Part shown: positions 27,642 through 35,541 of the stretch, in pieces
Numbering within the stretch: position 1 is the first letter of the stretch
How the letters are laid out: every line of letters starts with the position of its first letter
Assembly: GCA_013815355.1 (NCBI GenBank)
Contig: JACDGG010000007.1
Coordinates: forward strand, 1 to 39,848
Length of the DNA: 39,848 nt
Source of the DNA: Solirubrobacterales bacterium
GTDB lineage: Bacteria; Actinomycetota; Thermoleophilia; Solirubrobacterales; Solirubrobacteraceae
Direction of reading: 5' to 3'
Notes under the pieces: model-generated
Told to the model about the DNA's origin: nothing
Databases searched by the model: none
The model's input: only the letters and a program-made list of their open reading frames with translations
Translations under genes and position numbers: made by a program

Positions 27642-28940
27642 CTAAACCGGCGCGGGCGCTCCCAGGTTCTCATACAGCGGGTAGCGCTCCACGATCGCGC
27701 CGACGCGCTCGGCGAGCTCACCGGCGCGGCTCTCATACTCGGGCGTCAGCGCGAGCGCGAGCACCTTGCCGATCTCCGTGAAGTCCTCCGCCTGCAGGCC
27801 GCGCGTGGCCAGCGCGGGGGTTCCGATGCGCAGGCCGGAGGCTTCCATCGGCGGGCGCGGGTCGAACGGCACCGCGTTGCGGTTGACCGTGATCTGGATC
27901 TCGTGCAGGCGATCCTCGGCCTGCTTTCCGCTCAGCGCCGGATCGCACTCGCGCAGGTCGACGAGCAGCAGGTGCACGTCGGTGCCTCCGGTGAGCACGT
28001 TGACGCCGTGCCCGGCCGCGAGCAGCTCCTGCGCGAGCGCCCGCGCACCCTCGATCGTGCGCTGTTGGCGCTCCACGAACAGCTCGCTGGCTGCGATCTT
28101 GAAGGCCACGGCCTTCGCGGCGATCACGTGCTCGAGCGGGCCGCCCTGCTGGCCGGGGAACACTGCGGAGTCGATCTTCTTGGCGTACTCCTCCTTGCAG
28201 AGGATCACGCCGGCGCGCGGGCCGCCGAGCGTCTTGTGCGTCGTGGTCGTGACGACGTCGGCGCCGAGCTCGAGCGGGTTGGGGTGAAGGCCCGCGGCGA
28301 CGAGCCCCGCGAAGTGGGCCATGTCGACCATCAGCAGCGCGCCCACTTCGTCGGCGATCTCGCGGAAGCGCGCGAAGTCGAGCTGGCGCGAGTAGGCCGA
28401 CCAGCCCGCGAGCAGCAGCTTCGGACGACGCTCGTGCGCCTGGCGGGCGAGCTCGTCCATGTCGATCAGCGAGCTCTCGCGGTCGACCTCGTAGGCGGCG
28501 ATGTCATACAGCCGCCCCGACACGTTCAGCTTCATGCCGTGCGTGAGGTGCCCGCCGTGGGCGAGCGACATGCCCATGATCGTTTCGCCCGGTGCGAGCA
28601 GCGCGTGGTAGACGGCGGCGTTGGCCTGCGAGCCGGAGTGCGGCTGCACGTTTGCGTGCTCTGCACCGAACAGCGCCTTGGCGCGATCGATCGCGAGCTG
28701 CTCGGAGACGTCGACCCACTCGCAGCCGCCGTAGTAGCGGCGGCCGGGATAGCCCTCGGCGTACTTGTTCGTCAGCACCGAGCCCTGGCATTCGAGCACG
28801 GCGCGCGGCACGAAGTTCTCCGAGGCGATCATCTCGAGCGTGCCCTGCTCGCGCTCCAGCTCGCCGCGCAGGACCTCGGCGATCTCGGGGTCCACCTCGG
28901 CGAGGGGGCGGTTGAAATAGTCGGGGCTAAGGTCGTTCAC
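27642..28940 (-). CDS. glyA: Serine hydroxymethyltransferase
   Basis: A 432-residue PLP enzyme interconverting serine and glycine with tetrahydrofolate. [47 protein letters not shown] and the Schiff-base Lys236 in [12 protein letters not shown] are all intact. The GTG start at 28940 has AAGGAG placed six bases upstream. A ZTP riboswitch occupies the 5' leader, so expression should respond to folate shortage. It follows sua5, prmC and prfA on the same strand. Confidence 0.98.
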   Translation of the reverse strand: MNDLSPDYFNRPLAEVDPEIAEVLRGELEREQGTLEMIASENFVPRAVLECQGSVLTNKYAEGYPGRRYYGGCEWVDVSEQLAIDRAKALFGAEHANVQPHSGSQANAAVYHALLAPGETIMGMSLAHGGHLTHGMKLNVSGRLYDIAAYEVDRESSLIDMDELARQAHERRPKLLLAGWSAYSRQLDFARFREIADEVGALLMVDMAHFAGLVAAGLHPNPLELGADVVTTTTHKTLGGPRAGVILCKEEYAKKIDSAVFPGQQGGPLEHVIAAKAVAFKIAASELFVERQQRTIEGARALAQELLAAGHGVNVLTGGTDVHLLLVDLRECDPALSGKQAEDRLHEIQITVNRNAVPFDPRPPMEASGLRIGTPALATRGLQAEDFTEIGKVLALALTPEYESRAGELAERVGAIVERYPLYENLGAPAPV

Positions 28941-28969
28941 GGCGCTCTCCTTGGCAGGCGGTGTCGGAC

Positions 28970-29050
28970 TTCGGTGCCCAGGCGCGCGGCGGGTTAGCTG
29001 ACCGCTTCCCGGTGGTCGCTTCCACCTCAGGCGCCAGTCGCGGCAGCTCT
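28970..29050 (-). ncRNA. ZTP (pfl) riboswitch in the glyA leader
   Basis: On the minus strand the leader reads CCGCGACTGGCG, then GGTGG (29026-29022) pairing with CCACC (29015-29011), then GGGAAGCGG, and after a linker GCGCCTGGGCACC (28985-28973). These are the conserved blocks of the pfl motif: RCGACUGGC, the GGUGG/ACCACCGGGGAGC hairpin and CCGCCUGGGC. The family senses the purine intermediate ZTP/ZMP and turns on one-carbon genes such as glyA. It begins about 35 nt after the sua5 stop. Confidence 0.87.
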
Positions 29051-29083
29051 CACGAGGCTAGCACTCACCGCAGCGTCGCGGGC

Positions 29084-29719
29084 TCAACGCGCGGCCTGCA
29101 GCGCCTCCTCGACAGCGCTCGCGGGGAGCGCACCCTCGCGCAGCACGAGCCAGCGGCGGTGCCGCTCCCAGTCGCGCAGATCGATGACCGTCGAGGGCGT
29201 GCCCGCGAGCTCTCCCCCGTCGATCGCGAGATCGACGCCCTCGCGCAGGCTGGGCGGCACCTCGGCGAGCGTGCGCGCGTCGGGCTCTCCCGAGCGGTTG
29301 GCGCTGCTCTGCATCAGCGCTGAGCTCACGCCGGTGAACGCCGAAAGCGCCGCCGGCAGTCGCGGCACGCGCAGCCCGAGCGTCTCTGGATCGGTGCGGC
29401 AGGCCGCCGCGAAGCGATGTGAGCGGTTTGCGAGCAGCAGCGTAAGCGGCCCCGGCAAGAGCGCGCGCAGGACGGCGCGCTCTCCCTCTCCCAGCTCCGC
29501 GAGCGTCTCGAGCGCCCGCTCGAGCGTGAAGAACATCACGGCCGCCGGCTGCGCGGCCGGGCGGCCCTTGAGGGCGTAGAGCCGGCGCGCCGCGCGCTCG
29601 TCGTCGGGGTCACAGCAGATGCCATAGACGGTGTCGGTCGGATACACGGCGACGCCGCCGCCGCTCACACAACGCTCCAGGCGCTCGGCGTCCTGCTGCA
29701 CGAGACACACAGCACTCAT
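29084..29719 (-). CDS. tsaC: L-threonylcarbamoyladenylate synthase (Sua5/YrdC/TsaC)
   Basis: A 211-residue YrdC-domain protein that makes threonylcarbamoyl-AMP for the t6A37 modification of ANN-decoding tRNAs. GGGVAVYPTDTVYGICCD, LKGRP (Lys51, Arg53), LPGPLTLLL, LGLRVP and SSANRSG match the family. The C-terminal extension of full-length Sua5 is absent. Its ATG overlaps the prmC stop (ATGA), the standard actinobacterial order. Confidence 0.92.
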   Translation of the reverse strand: MSAVCLVQQDAERLERCVSGGGVAVYPTDTVYGICCDPDDERAARRLYALKGRPAAQPAAVMFFTLERALETLAELGEGERAVLRALLPGPLTLLLANRSHRFAAACRTDPETLGLRVPRLPAALSAFTGVSSALMQSSANRSGEPDARTLAEVPPSLREGVDLAIDGGELAGTPSTVIDLRDWERHRRWLVLREGALPASAVEEALQAAR

Positions 29720-30555
29720 CGGCGGCGCGCTCCGAGCACGACCCTCTCGATGCCCGCCAGGTCGCTGCGGCACTCGACGTGACCGAACCCCGCCGTCCGC
29801 ATCCGCTGCGCGACGGCGGTGTGCTGTCCGGCGCCGATCTCGATCGCCACACTGGCGACCCGCGGACGTCCGGCCAGCTGGCACAACAGCTCCTCGATCA
29901 CCGCCAGCCCGTCGGTGCCGGCGAACAGCGCCGCCGCGGGCTCGTGGCGCAGGATCTCCGGCGCGAGCGAGCCACGCTCGGAGTCGGCCACATACGGCGG
30001 GTTGGCGAGCACCGCGTCGAAGTCGTCGGGGATGCCGTCGAGCAGGTCGGCATGCAGCCAGCGCACCTCGAGGCCGAGGCGCTCGGCGTTGGCGCGCGCG
30101 AGCGCGAGTGCCTCTTCTGAGAGCTCGCTGGCGCTCACCTGCAGATCCGGGCGCTCGTCCTTGAGCGCGAGCGCAACGGCGCCGCTGCCCGTGCACACGT
30201 CAAGCACACGCGCGCCCTGCTCGAGCTCGAGCGCCGCCTCGACGAGCAGCTCCGTCTCCGGGCGGGGGATCAGCGCGCGGCGGTCGACGTCCAGCTCGAG
30301 GCGGCGAAAGCCGCGCGTGCCTGTGATGTAGGCGACCGGCTCGCGCTCGACGGCGCGCCGGCGCACCGCGTTCTGGAAGGCGCGCACCGCCGGGCCCTCG
30401 ACCGACAGCTCGCGGTCGCTCAAGAGCCGCGCGCGCCCGACGCCGAGCACGTGCGCGAGCATCACTTCGGCGTCGAGCCGTGGCGTCTCGCAGCCCGCCG
30501 CGGCGATCGCGGTGATCGCACCGTCGAGCGCATCGCGAGCGGGGGTACCCCTCAT
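29716..30555 (-). CDS. prmC: Peptide chain release factor N5-glutamine methyltransferase
   Basis: A 279-residue SAM methyltransferase that methylates the Gln of the GGQ motif in release factors. It shows EPVAYITGTRGF, RRALIPRPETELLVE, the SAM site VLDVCTGSGAVALAL and the catalytic NPPYV. It overlaps prfA by 4 nt upstream and sua5 by 4 nt downstream, so substrate and modifier are coupled. Confidence 0.96.
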   Translation of the reverse strand: MRGTPARDALDGAITAIAAAGCETPRLDAEVMLAHVLGVGRARLLSDRELSVEGPAVRAFQNAVRRRAVEREPVAYITGTRGFRRLELDVDRRALIPRPETELLVEAALELEQGARVLDVCTGSGAVALALKDERPDLQVSASELSEEALALARANAERLGLEVRWLHADLLDGIPDDFDAVLANPPYVADSERGSLAPEILRHEPAAALFAGTDGLAVIEELLCQLAGRPRVASVAIEIGAGQHTAVAQRMRTAGFGHVECRSDLAGIERVVLGARRR

Positions 30556-31601
30556 GCCGCCGCCTGTGCCTCCAGACGGCGGCGCTTCTCATCGCCCTGC
30601 AGCGCGTCGGTGAGCTCGTCGAGCTCGCCTTCGAGCACCTGGTCGAGGTTATGCACGGTGAACTTGATGCGATGGTCGGTGACGCGCCGCTCGCCGTAGT
30701 TGTAGGTGCGAATCTTCTCCGCGCGATCGCCCGTGCCGACCTGCGAGCGCCGGTCGGCCGCCAGCTCGGCCTGCTGTTCGGCGAGCGCCCGCTCGTAGAG
30801 GCGCGCGCGCAGCACGCGCAGCGCGCGCTCGCGGTTCTGCAGCTGGGACTTCTCGTCCTGCATCGAGACGACGATGCCGCTCGGCTTGTGCGTTATGCGC
30901 ACGGCCGAGTCGGTCGTGTTGACCGACTGCCCGCCCGGGCCCGAGGAGCGGTAGACGTCGATCTGCAGGTCATTGGCCTCGATCTGCACGTCGACGTCCT
31001 CGGCCTCGGGCAGCACCGCGACGGTCGCGGTGGAGGTGTGGATGCGGCCCTGGGACTCGGTCTGGGGAACGCGCTGCACGCGGTGGGTGCCGCCCTCGAA
31101 CTTGAACACCGAGTAGGCGCCGTCACCCTTGACGGCGAAGGTGTACTTGCCCTCGCTCGTCTCCAGGGGCTCGGCGGTCCAGCCGCGTCGCTCGGCGTAG
31201 CGCGTGAGCATGCGGTAGAGGTCTCCCGCCCACAGCCCGGCCTCGTCTCCCCCGGCGCCGCCCTGGATTTCGACGATCACGCTCTTCTCGTCGTTGGGGT
31301 CGCGCTCGACCATCGCCAGACGGATCTCCTCCTCGACCTCCTCGATGCGCGCGCGTGCGCTGCCCAGTTCCTCGCGCAGCTCTGCGTCCTCCCCCATCTC
31401 CGCGAGCAGTTCTTCGGCGCCCGCGGCGTCGTCGGAGGCGTGGCGCCAGCTCGCCGCGAGCTTGGCAGCGGGCTCGAGCTGGCTGTAGGCGCGCCCGACC
31501 GCCGCATAGCGTTCGCGGTCGGAGATCACCTCGGCATCGGTCATCTGCTCGCCGAGCTCGGCGAAGCGCGACTCGATCTGCTTGACGAGCTCTTCGATCA
31601 T
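30552..31601 (-). CDS. prfA: Peptide chain release factor 1
   Basis: A 349-residue class-I release factor reading UAA and UAG. The GGQ motif is at 223-225 (SSGPGGQSVNTTDSAVRITH). The stop-codon tripeptide position reads PQT (179-181, RVPQTESQGRIHTS). GGAGGDEAGLWA precedes it. It heads the prfA-prmC-sua5 group, 40 bp after the FMN reductase gene. Confidence 0.97.
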   Translation of the reverse strand: MIEELVKQIESRFAELGEQMTDAEVISDRERYAAVGRAYSQLEPAAKLAASWRHASDDAAGAEELLAEMGEDAELREELGSARARIEEVEEEIRLAMVERDPNDEKSVIVEIQGGAGGDEAGLWAGDLYRMLTRYAERRGWTAEPLETSEGKYTFAVKGDGAYSVFKFEGGTHRVQRVPQTESQGRIHTSTATVAVLPEAEDVDVQIEANDLQIDVYRSSGPGGQSVNTTDSAVRITHKPSGIVVSMQDEKSQLQNRERALRVLRARLYERALAEQQAELAADRRSQVGTGDRAEKIRTYNYGERRVTDHRIKFTVHNLDQVLEGELDELTDALQGDEKRRRLEAQAAA

Positions 31602-31641
31602 GCGGCCAGTCTAAGCGGCCGCGGCCGCGCGCCGGCCGGCG

Positions 31642-32193
31642 TCAGGCGGCGAGCTCGTGCGGAGCCGCGAGCTCGAGTAGCTCGTCGAGCATCGCCGAGA
31701 GCTCCTCGACGGCCTCGCGCTCGCGTGGCAGCCCACTCTCATCGAGTGCCTCCTCGGCTTGACCGATCGGCAGCTCGCGGTCGACGACGCGCGCCCCGAT
31801 CGCGCCCAGCACCTTGCGCGTCTCGGCCTGCGCCCAGACCGCGCCGAACAGTCCCGTGCTGGCGCCGAGAACGGCTGCCGGCTTGCCGCGCAGCGGCGTG
31901 TCGGCCACAGGCCGCGAGACCCAGTCGAGCGCGTTCTTGAGCACGCCCGGAATCGAGGAGTTGTACTCGGGCGTCGCCACGAGCACCGCGTCGGCCTCGG
32001 CGATCGCCACCTTCAATGCGGCGACCGCCGGCGGCGTGGAGTGCTCGCCGTCCTCGTTGAACGGCGGGATCGCCGCCAGCTCGTCGAAGAGGACGAGCTC
32101 CACCCCGGACGGCAGCAGCCCGCGCGCCCCGGCGAGCAGCCGGGCGTTGTAGGAGTCATGGCGCAGGCTGCCCGCCAGTCCGAGGACGCGCAT
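31642..32193 (-). CDS. NADPH-dependent FMN reductase-like flavoprotein
   Basis: A 183-residue flavodoxin-like protein: LGLAGSLRHDSYNARLL binds the FMN phosphate, and VATPEYNSSIPGVLKNALDWVSRP is the flavin-contact signature of the NADPH-FMN reductase/azoreductase family. AAGGAGG lies ten bases before the ATG at 32193. It is 5 bp after the YceI gene and likely shares its TetR control. The electron acceptor (quinone, azo dye, chromate) cannot be told. Confidence 0.9.
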   Translation of the reverse strand: MRVLGLAGSLRHDSYNARLLAGARGLLPSGVELVLFDELAAIPPFNEDGEHSTPPAVAALKVAIAEADAVLVATPEYNSSIPGVLKNALDWVSRPVADTPLRGKPAAVLGASTGLFGAVWAQAETRKVLGAIGARVVDRELPIGQAEEALDESGLPREREAVEELSAMLDELLELAAPHELAA

Positions 32194-32198
32194 CTCGC

Positions 32199-32750
32199 TT
32201 ACGCCTCCTTCGCGAGCTCGAGGGAGACCTCGAGCTTGACGTCGTTGTCCAGCGCGAAGCCGCCTTTGGGCAGCGGCGCATTCCACTCCAAGCCGAACTC
32301 GCGCCGGTCGATGACGACCTCCAGCTCGACGCCGAGCTTATCGTTGCCGGCGATGTCGACGTGCGGTCCTGAGATGCTGCCGCGCGCGGTCACGCGGTGG
32401 GTGTGGCCCTTGATCGTGAGATCGCCCTCGACCTCGATCGTGCCATCCTCGCCGAGCGTCAGATCCTGCGAGACGAAGCTGATGCGGGGGTGATTTGCGC
32501 TGTCGAAGAAGTCGGGCGACTTCAAATGACCGGCGAGGTTCTCGTCCTTGACGACGATCGAGTCGACCTCGACTGAGCCCTCCAGGCGGGGCGTGCCGTC
32601 CTCGGCGGCCCTCAGCGAGCCGCTGTAGTCCTCGAAGCGGCCGCGGAACGTCGAGACGACCATGTGCTTGACCGCGAAGCCGACGTGGGAGTGGATGGTG
32701 TCGATCTGCCAGGTGCCGATGGCGATCGGCTGAGTGGTTGCTGTGCTCAT
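32199..32750 (-). CDS. YceI family protein
   Basis: A 183-residue lipocalin-like beta-barrel protein. WQIDTIHSHVGFAVKHMVVSTFRGRFEDYSG, HPRISFVSQ, GDLTIKGHTHRVTA and RREFGLEWN are family hallmarks. YceI proteins bind isoprenoid lipids or are stress-induced. No signal peptide is visible, so it is probably cytoplasmic, as in many actinobacteria. GAGGAG stands six bases before the ATG at 32750. It is divergent from the TetR gene across a 102-bp region with two operators. Confidence 0.93.
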   Translation of the reverse strand: MSTATTQPIAIGTWQIDTIHSHVGFAVKHMVVSTFRGRFEDYSGSLRAAEDGTPRLEGSVEVDSIVVKDENLAGHLKSPDFFDSANHPRISFVSQDLTLGEDGTIEVEGDLTIKGHTHRVTARGSISGPHVDIAGNDKLGVELEVVIDRREFGLEWNAPLPKGGFALDNDVKLEVSLELAKEA

Positions 32751-32775
32751 CGTGAGCTCCTCGTCGTAGATGTTT

Positions 32776-32789
32776 CGGACCGCAGTCCG
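32776..32789. promoter_or_regulatory. TetR operator, copy 1 (proximal to yceI)
   Basis: The inverted repeat CGGAC-CGCA-GTCCG is followed by TTTGTAC. The same 14-bp pattern with the same downstream TTT(A)GTAC occurs at 32821-32834 in direct orientation. Confidence 0.65.
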
Positions 32790-32820
32790 TTTGTACCCGG
32801 AACGCAGGATAACACACAAC

Positions 32821-32834
32821 CGGACCACGGTCCG
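32821..32834. promoter_or_regulatory. TetR operator, copy 2 (proximal to tetR)
   Basis: CGGACC-AC-GGTCCG, a near-perfect palindrome 32 bp from copy 1 and 18 bp before the TetR start codon. Position over both promoters suggests autoregulation and control of yceI. Confidence 0.65.
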
Positions 32835-32852
32835 TTTAGTACACTCCTGCAC

Positions 32853-33479
32853 ATGGACACACAACCGGGCCTGCCGATGTTCGATCTGCCGCTGCTCGAG
32901 GAGACGCCGATCGCCCGCGCCGATGCGACGCGCAACCGCGCCCGCATCCTGGCGGCGGCCGAGCGTTTGTTCGCTGCCCGCGGCGCCGCCTGCGTCTCGA
33001 TGGACGAGGTGGCCGAGGCGGCCGGCGTCGGCAAGGGCACGCTGTTTCGCCGGTTCGGCTCGCGGGCCGCGCTCGCGCTCGCGCTGCTCTCAGAGCACGA
33101 GAGCTGCTTTCAGGAATCGTTTATCCGCGGCGAGCCCCCGCTCGGGCCGGGCGCCTGCCCGACCGACCGCATGAGCGCCTTCGGGGAAGCGCGGCTGGAT
33201 CTGCTCGACGAGCATGCAGAAGTGCTCGCCGCCGCCGAGGTCGGCCCCGCGCGCTTCTCCTCCCCTCCCTACGCGGTCCACCGCCTGCACCTGACGCTGC
33301 TCCTGCGCGAGGCCGATCCGGACTGCGACGCGGAGTACATCGCCGAGGTCCTCCTCGCGAGCCTCGGCAGCGACGTGTTCATGTATCTGCGCGAGGGCCG
33401 GGGCCTGTCGCTCGAGCAGCTGAAGTCCGGCTGGCGCCAGCTCGTGCAGCGGGTCGTGCCCGCCGCCGCAGTGAGCTAG
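32853..33479 (+). CDS. TetR/AcrR family transcriptional regulator
   Basis: A 208-residue regulator. The N-terminal helix-turn-helix reads NRARILAAAERLFAARGAACVSMDEVAEAAGVGKGTLFRRFGSRAALALALL (about 28-80). The C-terminal ligand domain is unassigned. Its likely targets are its own promoter and the divergent yceI-FMN reductase operon, by virtue of the paired operators between them. Family members of this type usually repress until a small molecule binds. Confidence 0.93.
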   Translation: MDTQPGLPMFDLPLLEETPIARADATRNRARILAAAERLFAARGAACVSMDEVAEAAGVGKGTLFRRFGSRAALALALLSEHESCFQESFIRGEPPLGPGACPTDRMSAFGEARLDLLDEHAEVLAAAEVGPARFSSPPYAVHRLHLTLLLREADPDCDAEYIAEVLLASLGSDVFMYLREGRGLSLEQLKSGWRQLVQRVVPAAAVS

Positions 33480-33481
33480 AG

Positions 33482-34630
33482 CTAGGCCACGACCTCGACG
33501 CCGACGAGGTCGGCCGCCGAGAGATCGCCCGGAGTCTCCAGGGCGAGCACCGCCTCGAGCGCCGCGATCGAGACCTCGAGCTGTGCGAGATCGGGCTCGC
33601 GCGTGGTCAGTAGCTGCAGCTTCAGGCCCGGCCACATCACGGCACGCACCCACGGGCGGCTGCGGTTGCGCCCGGCGAACTTGATCAGCTCGAAGGAAAT
33701 ACCCGCGATCAGCGGCACGCCGAGGATGCGCGTCGCCATCAGCCAGTACCAGGCCGGCAGGCCGATCGGCGCGAACACGAAGATCGCGACGATCATTACC
33801 ACCAGCAGGAAGCTCGTGCCACAGCGCGGGTGCAGGCGCGAGAAGCGCTGTGCGTTCACCGGCGTAAGCGGCAGCCCGGCCTCATAGCAGGAGATCGTCT
33901 TGTGCTCGGCGCCGTGGTACTCGAACACGCGGCGCAGATCGCGCACGCGTGAGAGCAGCAGCATGTAACCGAGGAAGATGCTCGTGCGCACGACGCCCTC
34001 GACGAGCCAGAACAGGAACGAGGAGCCGAGCTGATGCTTGATCAGGCTTGTCAGGCCCACCGGGATCAAAAAGAACAGCACGATCGCGAGCACGAGCGCC
34101 ACGATCACGGTGCCGGCCCACACCACACGCGGTATCTCCTGCGCCTCGGCGGCGGCGCCCTCGTCGCCATCCTTCTGCTCCTCCGGCGGAAGCTGCGCGT
34201 TGGCGGAGACCTCAAGCGCGCGAAACCCGATCGCCATCGAGCCGCCGAGCGCGACCACGCCGCGGATGATCGGCAGGCGCAGCACGCGGTGGCGCTTCAT
34301 GGCGGAGTCCAGCGGGAACGTGCTGAGCTCGATCTCGCCTTCGGCGGCCTGCTCGGGCGAGAGCTCGCCGTCGCTGAGCTGCTCGGGGCTCGGCTTGCGC
34401 ACCGCGACCGCCCAGTTGGCGACGCCGCGCATCATCACGCCCTCGAGCACGGCCTGACCGCCGACGGGAGCGTCGCGCTGGGCGTTCAGCTCCCCGTCGG
34501 CGCCGGCTTGCACGAGTGGCGCGGTATCGGGCTCGCTCGTGGCGACACCCGCCTGCAGCGGTGCAACGGTCGGCGACGCCGGGCTCATCGCGGCTGGCGT
34601 CGGTGAACCCGCGGCCAGTCGCGTGGACAT
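33482..34630 (-). CDS. DUF1385 (YqhQ-like) membrane protein
   Basis: A 382-residue protein. The family signature GGQAVLEGVMMRG is near 57-69, four membrane helices occupy about 170-300, and the cytosolic motifs FEYHGAEHKTISCYE and RLHPRCGTSFLLVV carry conserved His, Glu and Cys, which suggests metal binding. The biochemical role is not firmly known. It sits between rpmE and prfA, a conserved placement in Firmicutes and Actinobacteria. The first 55 residues are low-complexity. It lies 4 bp after rpmE. Confidence 0.9.
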   Translation of the reverse strand: MSTRLAAGSPTPAAMSPASPTVAPLQAGVATSEPDTAPLVQAGADGELNAQRDAPVGGQAVLEGVMMRGVANWAVAVRKPSPEQLSDGELSPEQAAEGEIELSTFPLDSAMKRHRVLRLPIIRGVVALGGSMAIGFRALEVSANAQLPPEEQKDGDEGAAAEAQEIPRVVWAGTVIVALVLAIVLFFLIPVGLTSLIKHQLGSSFLFWLVEGVVRTSIFLGYMLLLSRVRDLRRVFEYHGAEHKTISCYEAGLPLTPVNAQRFSRLHPRCGTSFLLVVMIVAIFVFAPIGLPAWYWLMATRILGVPLIAGISFELIKFAGRNRSRPWVRAVMWPGLKLQLLTTREPDLAQLEVSIAALEAVLALETPGDLSAADLVGVEVVA

Positions 34631-34634
34631 CGAG

Positions 34635-34868
34635 CTACTGCGCGGACCGGGCTTGTGCTGTGTGCAGACGACCCTTGGCGACTCTGCGCTGGAAGCGCTC
34701 GACGCGGCCGCCCGTGTCCATCAGCTTCTGCTTGCCGGTGTAGAACGGGTGACAGTTCGAGCAGACCTCGACATGCAGCTCGTCCTTGGTGGCCCGGGTC
34801 ATGAACTCGTTGCCACAGGTGCAGCGCACGTGGGCTGCGGCGTATGTGGGATGGATCTTGGTCTTCAT
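34635..34868 (-). CDS. rpmE: Ribosomal protein L31, zinc type
   Basis: A 77-residue 50S protein. [18 protein letters not shown] and [27 protein letters not shown] are diagnostic. Four cysteines (16, 18, 36, 39) form the zinc-ribbon, so this is the zinc-containing paralogue that is replaced by a zinc-free one under zinc limitation in many bacteria. A -10 element lies just upstream. Confidence 0.97.
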   Translation of the reverse strand: MKTKIHPTYAAAHVRCTCGNEFMTRATKDELHVEVCSNCHPFYTGKQKLMDTGGRVERFQRRVAKGRLHTAQARSAQ

Positions 34869-34877
34869 CGTTCGATC

Positions 34878-34883
34878 ATTCTA
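34878..34883 (-). promoter_or_regulatory. Candidate -10 element for rpmE
   Basis: TAGAAT on the minus strand ends 9 bp before the rpmE ATG, implying a very short leader. No clear -35 and no Shine-Dalgarno were found. Confidence 0.4.
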
Positions 34884-34944
34884 GCGGCATACCCCAGCCC
34901 CCTGTGGCGGGAGCCGGCATCCGTGCATGCTCCGAACGCGCGGA

Positions 34945-35469
34945 TCAGGCGCTCGGCGCAGGCGGCGAGCCGGCAGTGGAGCCGGTGGTGGGAGCTTCGG
35001 TTTCAGGCTGTTCGCAGCGCTTTGTGCGCTGGATGCTCGTGGCCAGCAGCCGGCCCTTGCCGTTGAGCCAGCGGTAGCGCACCACCCCGCGGTAGAAGGC
35101 CGGCCCAGCGAGGTTCGTGACCTGCTTGAGGTAGCGGTAGCTCTTGACCCCGGGCGCCGATCCGCGCCAGACGCCGAGGCCGGGGGCGATGACCGTGTGG
35201 TAGGCGATGTCGCCGGGCATGCGCTCGATCACGTCGATGCGCATCTCCATCCGTGCGCTGCCGGGGATGCCCGCCATTTCGCCGGCGAAGGTGGCCGAGC
35301 GTTCGGCCTGTTCGCCTTCGTTCATGCACTGCTCGAGGGTCGCGGTGACGCCCGTCTTCGGGGTGCCCGCAGCCGCACTGAGCGACGGGAGCAGCGCTGC
35401 CGGGCAGAGCGCGCAGAGCACGCCGAGCAGCATGGTCCTCGCGGGTAGGTGCAAAGGGTGGACACTCAT
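34945..35469 (-). CDS. Secreted protein of unknown function
   Basis: A 174-residue protein. Residues 1-34 look like a signal peptide (basic start, MLLGVLCALCPAALLP core, cleavage near SAAAG). The mature part has two cysteines (LEQCMNEG and TKRCEQ) that could form a disulfide, several Arg/Tyr-rich strands (VKSYRYLKQVTNL, VVRYRWLNGKGRLLA) and a Thr/Pro/Ala tail. I do not recognise the family. An immunoglobulin-like or beta-sandwich fold is plausible. Confidence 0.72.
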   Translation of the reverse strand: MSVHPLHLPARTMLLGVLCALCPAALLPSLSAAAGTPKTGVTATLEQCMNEGEQAERSATFAGEMAGIPGSARMEMRIDVIERMPGDIAYHTVIAPGLGVWRGSAPGVKSYRYLKQVTNLAGPAFYRGVVRYRWLNGKGRLLATSIQRTKRCEQPETEAPTTGSTAGSPPAPSA

Positions 35470-35541
35470 CACAACCCCATAACACTGCAAATGCGCCGAG
35501 GTTTCGCGACGCGGTGTTTCTGTCTGGCGTTTCGGCGGCGC

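Noticed and set aside
30552-31601. RF1 stop-codon tripeptide reads PQT rather than PAT or PVT
   Set aside because: The middle residue is variable in the family (for example PET in Bacillus-type RF1), so this is not evidence for altered decoding.
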